From Bolinopsis microptera (Eukaryota > Ctenophora > Tentaculata > Lobata > Bolinopsidae), in assembly GCF_026151205.1 (NCBI RefSeq), contig NC_087077.1:11506983-11570982 (forward strand): 64,000 bases of DNA. Reading direction: 5' to 3'. A program made the translations under genes and the position numbers. This document shows, piece by piece, positions 57,101-64,000 of this stretch. Position 1 is the first letter of the stretch. Every line of letters begins with the position of its first letter. A model generated the notes under the pieces. It was given only the letters and a program-made list of their open reading frames with translations, was not told the origin of the DNA and ran no database searches.

Positions 57101-60100
57101 TGGCTGTTCATAGTAGAATATTCAAATCAAAACAGTAGTCAACAGCAATATAATTAATCTCTGTTCCATAAGTTACATCACAAATAGAACGAATGAGTGA
57201 GTAAAAGACTTTACTGGGACTTTACTGTTCATGATCACACAAAAACAAAAATGTTCTTATGCCCTAGGAAGAAAGGTCCGGTTTTTATCACCCCTGCAGT
57301 TTCCCGCCTCCCACCTCCCATCCCCCCTGCAGCTTCTTGAACCACAAAGAGCAGGATAGATACGGAATTGAACACCGGTGGTGACAGTGATGCAGAGTTT
57401 GATGCGGACTTTTGGGTTGGATTGTATAAACCATCAGGCTGATCAAGCCTAGAAATCATCTGCCAAATTCAAGAATCACAGCTTAATTAAAAATTGAAAA
57501 ATTATTAAATTTGTTACAAAATTGCAAACAAATTTGAGATTTTGATTCGCATTCGCATTAATTGACTGAATCAAATAATTAAATTAATAATAATTTATCA
57601 TTTAATCAAATGATATAAATTATTACAAGACGTTTAACTTTAAAAACTGAATTGCTTTTTTTACAGAATAGTTTTTACATACTGTTGTATTTCTATTGTC
57701 CTTAATAAATTATGAATAAATATTAAAATCTCCACAATCTAAAATTACTTCATTCGATTTTAATCCGTCAAAATGATAAAATAAACTTTTAAAAATAATC
57801 TCACCGTGGTTACAGGACCTGGATACCCCACCCTCGCCGTGGTTACAGGACCCGGATACCATACCCTACCTCACCGTGGTTACAGGACCCGGATACCCCA
57901 CCCTCGCCGTGGTTACAGGACCCGGATACCCCACCCTACCTCGCCGTGGTTACAGGACCCGGATACCCCACCCTACCTCACCGTGGTTACAGGACCCGGA
58001 TACCCCACCCTACCTCGCCGTGGTTACAGGACCTGGATACCCCACCCTCGCCGTGGTTACAGGACCCGGATACCCCACCCTACCTCGCCGTGGTTACAGG
58101 ACCCGGATACCCCACCCTACCTCACCGTGGTTACAGGACCCGGATACCCCACCCTACCTCACCGTGGTTACAGGACCTGGATACCCCACCCTCGCCGTGG
58201 TTACAGGACCCGGATACCCCACCCTACCTCGCCGTGGTTACAGGACCTGGATACCCCACCCTACCTCGCCGTGGTTACAGGACCCGGATACCCCACCCTC
58301 GCCGTGGTTACAGGACCTGGATACCCCACCCTCGCCGTGGTTACAGGACCTGGATACCCCACCCTCGCCGTGGTTACAGGACCTGGATACCCCACCCTAC
58401 CTCGCCGTGGTTACAGGACCCGGACACCCCACCCTACCTCGCCGTGGTTACAGGACCTGGATACCCCACCCTCGCCGTGGTTACAGGACCTGGATAACCC
58501 ACCCTCGCCGTGGTTACAGGACCCGGACACCCCACCCTACCTCGCCGTGGTTACAGGACCCGGATGCCCCATCCTACCTCGCCGTGGTTACAGGACCTGG
58601 ATACCCCACCCTCGCCGTGGTTACATGACCTGGATACCCCACCCTCGCCGTGGTTACATGACCTGGATACCCCACCCTCGCCGTGGTTACAGGACCCGGA
58701 CACCCCACCCTACAACGCCGTGATTACAGGACCTGGATACCCCACCCTACCTCGCCGTGGTTACAGGACCTGGATACCCCACCCTCGCCGTGGTTACAGG
58801 ACCCGAATACCCTACCCTACCTCGCTCTGGTTACAGGACCCCGGGACCCGGATACCCCACCCTCGTCATAACTGTCAAGGGATATCTCGTATCTACATAT
58901 CATGAGTCCGTTTTGAACTCTGCTGTGAAAGCTAAGGCAGAGGGTGCAGTAGCCTGATTTGCAAGACGTCCAGTATTGGAGAGGTAGGCCCAAGCGTCGA
59001 AGTATAATCTTCCCTGGTATCCGTGTCTGTTGCTATAGGTCTGTTGCTATAGGACTACAGTCGAGGTATTCCTGCTCAGCGGACTGCTTCATATTTACGG
59101 TCTTGATAGCATAGTTGGTCTCAACAGCTGCGACAGCAGAGACAGCCCAGCAAGATCCACACTTACCCTGGTGCTTAACTGCTGCAACTTTACCTTCGTT
59201 CCTCCAGTCCTTGGTGGACGCAGCAGGGACAGAAGACAGGACAAGTTCTTCTTCAGGGACCGGGGCAGAGAGGGAGATGTTCAGTCCGAGGTGCTATTGT
59301 TTCTCAGCAACTGTTAAGGCTGTGAACTGGTTGATTCCTGGAGAAGTTAGGTTGTTAGTGCTACAAGGGTGTTACAAATTGTAAGTGCTACTTTTCAAAA
59401 TGAGATGTTTATCTGAGACCCACTTGTGTTCCTTGTTGAGTCTGAAAATCTGCTTCAGATCGTTCCTGAATAGCCTTAGTGATAGTCTCATAGGTCCTTC
59501 AGAGGGAGAGAAAGCCTTACCAAAGTCAACAGTGAACTCATTGAACACGGTTCTTCACATGTTCGGTCATTATCACGCGTGGCTCTTTATCACAAGAGCT
59601 GATCAGCCCGTAATCCGTATCACATTTTTATACTGAATTACAATTATACAGTGCTAAGTTTCAGTCTGCAAAGCGGACTTCATCGTAACAACCTGAAACC
59701 AACTTCCAATATATTTGCCGCGTACAAAAAAATTGGAGCTCCCAATATAGGCTGCTGTTAACTATTAAACTAAATTGAATTATTTGACTGCTAACACTTT
59801 CACAGACTGTTATTTATCATGAACACCTAGTGAGGTTACTAGTGAACTGGTTCCATCTCCAATAACTTGGTCACTAACTATCATATCATATGTTCTGATA
59901 TTTCAGCTATAGCCAGCCCCCTGGTAACAGACTATAGTAACTATGGTAACTGACTATGATTTAATATTTCAGCAATAGCCCCCCGATGGAAGAATGGATG
60001 GTAGCTGACCAGGTGGCAGATACCTGCCCGACATCCACTACACAAACCCTTCAACATCTGACTGATTGTTTGAAATGTGGTCTAACTGGCACTCTGCTGG

Positions 60101-60116
60101 CTCGTGCCATCTTCAG
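51764..60116 (+). CDS. Putative myristoylated/palmitoylated protein beginning MGCGSS, 3'-incomplete model
   Basis: Proposed exons: 51764-51781 (MGCGSS, then GTAAGT), 52614-52937 (after CATTTCAG; starts AAKNAVAVLPPEEEDH, donor GTGGGT), 56206-56297 (after TTTCAG; LDEPALPVVSTEVLPLSPPL, donor GTGAGC) and 59973-60116 (after ATTTCAG; NSPPMEEWMVADQVADTCPT, donor GTATTT). The phases are compatible at every junction. Gly2 and Cys3 with Ser6 form a good N-myristoylation plus palmitoylation signal, so the protein is probably held on the inner face of a membrane. The rest is acidic, Pro/Ser/Thr-rich and looks disordered; I do not recognise the family. No stop codon in frame is found after 60116, so further exons probably lie downstream, possibly outside the window. 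The join across the large third intron is the least certain. Confidence 0.5.
51825..52490. mobile_element. Foldback element in the first intron of the MGCGSS gene
   Basis: 51825-51965 and 52240-52390 are inverted copies (ACCTCAGACTGGCTGGCGGG at left; GCCAGCCAGTCTGAGGT at right). Next to them lie a further inverted pair around ATTGTATCATGCGCACGTAT and repeats of CCTTGGCTTAGTTTCGTG. A related single arm lies at 61796-61985. Confidence 0.75.
54098..54127 (+). repeat. (TG)n microsatellite
   Basis: About 14 TG repeats within an intron of the MGCGSS gene. 53000-56200 otherwise holds intronic AT-rich DNA. Confidence 0.95.
54750..54870 (+). repeat. Dispersed repeat S, copy 2
   Basis: Matches 42950-43140 and 55565-55720 (ATTGTGATTTTGAC, CCAAATTTCC, CAATTGTTTATTTATTCGTA). 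Confidence 0.6.
55199..55292. mobile_element. Possible Tc1/mariner (pogo/Tigger-like) MITE remnant
   Basis: CAGTAAAACCCGATTTACCG after TA, with an inverted partner near GCAGTAAATCGGGGTAAAC. The style of the ends resembles Tigger-type TIRs; the right end is decayed. Confidence 0.4.
55565..55800 (+). repeat. Dispersed repeat S, copy 3
   Basis: The longest copy (TTGTGATTTTGACTCCACTG, then a poly-G tract, CCTTGACCAATTTTTATTTC, GTGTCAGTAAAATGGTAACA). Confidence 0.65.
57810..58868 (+). repeat. GC-rich minisatellite, mixed 33- and 37-bp units
   Basis: About 30 copies of CGCCGTGGTTACAGGACCYG + GATACCCCACCCT, with or without an extra TACC. The unit has no stop codon in any of the three plus frames, which creates long but meaningless open frames. 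It lies in an intron of the MGCGSS gene and directly abuts the protease pseudogene. Confidence 0.95.
58870..59565 (-). pseudogene. Papain-family (cathepsin L-like) cysteine protease pseudogene
   Basis: Minus-strand translation gives a propeptide (I29-like) piece EFTVDFGKAFSPSEGP and FRNDLKQIFRLNKEHKW, then GINQFTALTVAEKQ, then the mature start KDWRNEGKVAAVKHQGKCGS followed by CWAVSAVAAVE, which holds the catalytic Gln and Cys. Then YLDCS and, in another frame, YFDAWAYLSNTGRL. The His and Asn catalytic region is missing: similarity stops where the minisatellite begins. Broken by an in-frame stop after AEKQ, a 14-bp direct repeat (59025-59052) that shifts frame, and a short intron (59338-59412) that ends TCCAG but begins AT instead of GT. 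No signal peptide is seen. It lies antisense inside an intron of the MGCGSS gene. Confidence 0.8.
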
Positions 60117-61250
60117 GTATTTATTTTAACAAACATCCAAACGAAACTACGGGAGGAAGGGAGGGGGAGGGGGTCAGTATAATGAAATTGTACGATTCGA
60201 CTTGATGCATAAACAATTTAAAATACATATAAAGATATAACACGAAACAATTATTAAAGTTCATTCGAAAAAAATGAAATTGAACATCATCCTTATTGGA
60301 AAACGACCGAAATTTCGGGTTTCGGCCGGTTTTGAACGTTTAGAGTCAGTTCGGGTTCGTAAAATAATTGACTGAGACGCAGCTGAATTTGTTCATCAAT
60401 TCAGTAAAATGGTTTTCTCGGCAATAAAATCCTCTTGCTATACTGCAGAGTGCAGAACACGTCATTTATAGTTCGGTTCAGGTTCGGCAGAAATCGTCGG
60501 TTCCTAATTTTTGTTTTATTTGATGATAGCAAATGTATAATTTTGTATTATTAAATGAATATTTAAGAAAATAATATACTATGTGTAGTTATTTAATATC
60601 ATACATTTGTTAAAATAGTACCAGGAAAGTCACTGGAATAATAAAATATGTTCACAATTTTTACCCGTATTTAAAACCTTTATGAAGATCTATGCGAAAT
60701 ATCAAAAATATCAGACGATTTGCAGACAATAAGCTTTTAACATTCTTAACTAAATAGTAAACTATAAGATAACTAAGATACCACAATCTCCAAGCGTTAA
60801 AACACTAATTCTCAAGATTCTCTAAAACTTAGCAGCTTATATTTGTGCCGGCTCTCACGCGTTTTTTAGAATCGTTACGTGGTACGACGTCTAGGAGTCG
60901 ATGCTGTTCCCCGACTATTTACTAGATCTCGGTTGGATATTAAAAATACTACTCCCGATCAACTTATACAACGTCTGAGAAGCTAAAGATGATTTACTTT
61001 TTGCGAGAGATGCGACTTTGAGACTAGACTAATATGATGAAGATGACACATTATTATGCCTGATCAGTGATCATGTGTTATGTGCAGCAATGATATCATT
61101 TGTAAACGGTCAAACATAGTGAAAGTATAGGTTGGTGGTATGAGTGACATCTTAAAAATGCCTTGTCGCACCATATTTTTGCGACGTGTTAGTTGACACT
61201 TGACAGTCCTCGATCATATTCGGAAGAAATAATCCCACCAGTAATAGTAT
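60117..61250. other. Gene-free stretch
   Basis: AT-rich, with no coding or repeat structure recognised apart from GGAGGGAGGGGGAGGGGG near 60153. If the MGCGSS gene continues, this is intron. Confidence 0.4.
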
Positions 61251-61263
61251 TTATTGGAAGATG

Positions 61264-61731
61264 TTTTTTATTTATTTTTTAAAGAGAGGCTGGGCCAAAA
61301 TGGCCCACGAAAGGATAGCATTGGGATGCTCTGCCTACCTCTGGGGTGTGGCAACCCTGTGAAGGGTTGCCGGTAAAATCAAAGTGACTGGTGGAGGATG
61401 GTGTATAGAGTGACATGATTCAAAGTAATACGCTTTAATGCCAGCTGGGTTTGAAAGAGTATAAATAAGAGACGAGACAGCAAACTAAGTCACCCCAGTC
61501 TGATCCAGCTCTTCCGACATGTTTAAGCGTTTGGTGCGGTTTACGAAATTGACAATCGTGGTGATGTGTTGATTGTCGAATATATCATTGACAGAGAGGT
61601 AGTAGTCCTGGAAATATTGACCTCTAATTTGGGCAATAGCCGGACACTGTCCAAGGAAGTGTGAGACAGTTTCCTCTCCGTCGCCGCACATAGGACAAGC
61701 ACTGGTGTTTGATTTGCAAATAGTGTGAAGG
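61264..61731 (-). mobile_element. 5'-truncated LINE insertion with 12-bp target duplication
   Basis: On the minus strand: a C-terminal zinc-knuckle region (CPMCGDGEETVSHFLGQCPA, 61697-61640), a stop near 61485, a 3' UTR and an A-rich tail (AATAAATAAAAAA) at 61264. TATTGGAAGATG flanks it at 61252-61263 and 61732-61743. Classic target-primed insertion, broken off in the last part of ORF2. Its A-rich tail differs from that of the giant LINE, so it is another family. Confidence 0.85.
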
Positions 61732-61748
61732 TATTGGAAGATGTGTAA

Positions 61749-61795
61749 TGTGATTAAACGGATTAAACGAATTAAACGGATTAAACGGATTAAAT
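61749..61795. repeat. 9-bp repeat GATTAAACG x 5
   Basis: Same unit as the 3' tail of the giant LINE at 6437-6468. Confidence 0.85.
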
Positions 61796-61985
61796 TATTT
61801 GTTTTGAAACTTCCTGCCAGCCAGTCTGAGGTGACTCGGAGTCTGACAACCCTTGCGTGAAATTATCGGTTACCAGTGTCCACGACTTTTCGGGGGAAAA
61901 ATTCCCGGAAAATATTGTAACAAATAATACCTTGGCTTAGTTTCGTGTTCGGGCTCAACAGCCAAGGTATTATCGTATTTTAAGT
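61796..61985 (+). repeat. Single arm related to the foldback at 51825-52490
   Basis: TTATTTGTTTTGAAACTTCC, GCCAGCCAGTCTGAGGTGAC and CCTTGGCTTAGTTTCGTG occur in the same order as at 52243-52420. Confidence 0.7.
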
Positions 61986-64000
61986 ACCACTTCATACTTC
62001 AACTTATAAACCGCCCATATTGCGGATGAAAGTTTCATATCATCATTCGTTAAGCTGACTCAGTCATCATGAATATAAGCTGTCAAAAAGAAGTACGGTT
62101 TGACTTGACTGAAGTCTGTAAAGTAAATAGGTTGCACAGTGCTCATCTCCCTATTGGTTGAAGATGATAACAACCCTGACAAGTCGTTTAGTAAACACGT
62201 CAACTCAAGACCACTCTCATTGCCACTTATTACTTTATATTTTGGAGATTATGATAAATACGTGGATCATGGGTTAGATAGGAGAATAAAGTTTCAGTGG
62301 AGAAGGGAGAACAGGTGTTACCAGAAAGTTTGAGTGCTTACGATGATATTGATTGGAAATTTAACCAGAGGTAAACTCGGCACTAAATTGTGGGCTAGGG
62401 AGTTTGGACAAAGGAGGCGATGATAAAGAATTGAAACAGCATGATTAGGTATGCAATTGATTGGGGACTGGCCCGTAGAACCAGACAATGTTTTAACAGG
62501 AATCCAGCCTGTTTATAACATTAACTTCAAGAAGCCATATTATGTCGGTCGGTCCACTACAAGGGATTAGACGATTGATGATCACTCTTTGCCTGCTTTG
62601 ATGACTCTATTTAGAATGTCGGTCCAATAATGCTCCTACCCCTAATAATAATACTCTTGCTACTACGTTGCAGGGGTATCTTCTGGAGAATGGATAGTCT
62701 TATCTTTCATAAATAATCATGCAGGGAAGAAATTATACTCTTGACAATTAAATTCCAGACTTTTTACACCTCACCTACCTTTTTAGCAACTAACTAAGAA
62801 AATGAGAAAAAAAAACTGGTTTGAAGTTCAATTCGGACTTTTCTGTTAAATTTTGGTCTGGTTAATTTTGGTTCAGCAACTAGTTCTTATCCCAATCTAT
62901 CTTGCTCACAATTTGGCGGCCAATTTCCAAATTTTGCAATGCGAAATTCAGAATTTGGCCGCCAAATTTTTTTAGATGCCTAACTCAAAATTCTGTCCCA
63001 AAACCAAGGTCGAAATGCGATTCTACGTTGATTCTGAAAATTTCATGTAAAAATATTGAAACCCTATTGAGTTCTATTGTTTTGAGCGAAATCAAATATG
63101 GTCATATGGGTTTTGGCTTATAACTCAGTCATTTTTTGTCCAATCTTGATGAAAATTCATATACGAGTTCAAGGGACCACTAGCTACAAGTAGAGCACCT
63201 AAAATCTGGATTTTGGGCATGTTCAGGGTATTTGGCTAAATTGGGCCTAATTTGGGTCAAATATGGGTGTGGCTGCCCCGCGGGCACCGTTTGATGGTTG
63301 GGGTCCGGGACCCCCTCAAAAGTTCGGTCACCGGTCCTAGTTTGTTGGTCAGCTGCTATCTCGAAACCAAGTTTCACAAAAAAATCAGGGTGAAAAATCT
63401 AATTCTAAAACGGCGGATCAGTATAGTCACAGTCTAGACTATAGCGTTGTCGGATAACTAAATAAGATATTCCGATGAAGTACTTTACTGCTTTACATTA
63501 GATAGCTGCTACTCGGCTGTGTTCGAGTAATATTGCGATGTTTTATTAGTTATACGTATGTATAAGGAATAACTTCAAGACAAATCATGGAAGTTAAACC
63601 CTTGAAGTTCTGAAGGACAATTAATCATGAATAATATAACAGAATTGAATGCATTTTGACGGGTTTGGAATATTGAGCAGCAAACACGCTTTGAGTTTGC
63701 TAAATATCAACATAACTTTGTGCTAGTAAATCTTGCTTTTGAATGGCTCAACGTCAATACACCCTTTTTTAGTGTGCCGATCGGTAAAAATGGAGCACTG
63801 GTCGGAGGACGGAGGTGTGATATTTAAAGGAATGCGGAACTAGTTTGTTTGGAGAAGGTACATCCTGATCTCAAGTAGAGCATTACAGAGTTTTCATAAT
63901 ATGCAAACTACAAAAACAAGTTTAAAATTAATAAATAAGAGTAAGTTAGATATAAATGTATATGAATGAAACGCATTATAGTTGTAGTCTGTAACACAAT
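61986..64000. other. Gene-free stretch
   Basis: No coding sequence supported. A hairpin with arms ATTTGGCGGCCAA / TTGGCCGCCAAAT lies at 62911-62968. Confidence 0.4.

Noticed and set aside
57806-58957. Long plus-strand frames of up to 305 codons
   Set aside because: All three frames stay open because the minisatellite unit has no stop codon; the peptides are pure repeats.
59115-59384. 89-codon plus-strand frame
   Set aside because: Antisense shadow of the papain-family pseudogene, whose motifs are clear on the other strand.
62139-62333. 64-codon frame in the final gene-free stretch
   Set aside because: No motif, no recognisable splice sites and no phase match with the MGCGSS gene model.

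Overview
The window is AT-rich animal DNA. Split genes with GT-AG introns, a rhodopsin-class GPCR, a C2-domain gene and a protein with an N-terminal MGCGSS lipidation signal all point to an invertebrate metazoan, plausibly an early-branching one such as a cnidarian. I cannot place the species. Mobile DNA fills much of the sequence. I see no tRNA, rRNA or CRISPR.

1-18.2 kb is a set of nested insertions. A dispersed repeat (R, 1-586, resuming at 17653) is split by a terminal-inverted-repeat (TIR) element E (587-17652, target duplication ATAA). E carries one intact gene for a LINE-ORF1-type RRM protein and arrays of a 16-bp box that reverse orientation between its two arms. E is split in turn by element F (4689-17171, about 1.06-kb TIRs, target duplication CAT). 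Inside F lie a hAT-end fragment, a MITE and a very long, apparently intact APE-type LINE with a 1915-aa ORF1 and a 1211-aa ORF2. Uninterrupted copies of both target sites survive in the window, so the E and F boundaries can be read directly.

18.2-27.4 kb holds a hAT element with a transposase relict (18801-20390), a C2-domain gene (20995-23215) and a field of tiny GC-rich elements with 7-12 bp target duplications. 27.4-32.0 kb is a young Ty3/Gypsy LTR element inserted into one of those tiny elements. 32-46 kb is mostly gene-free: a relict of an E-like arm, an inverted repeat with a minisatellite expanded in one arm only, an inverted copy of R plus its adjoining MITE (40.5-41.7 kb), an exact 300-bp tandem duplication and a LINE 3' fragment.

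46.9-50.8 kb is an 11-exon GPCR gene on the minus strand whose exons join in frame to 437 residues. 51.8-60.1 kb or beyond is a plus-strand gene beginning MGCGSS. Its introns hold a foldback element, a GC-rich minisatellite and an antisense papain-family protease pseudogene. 60.1-64 kb holds a 5'-truncated LINE with a 12-bp target duplication and smaller repeats.

The host genes form no evident pathway. The main biology here is the layered mobile-element history and two unusual self-replicating or carried gene sets: the giant LINE and the RRM-protein-bearing TIR element.
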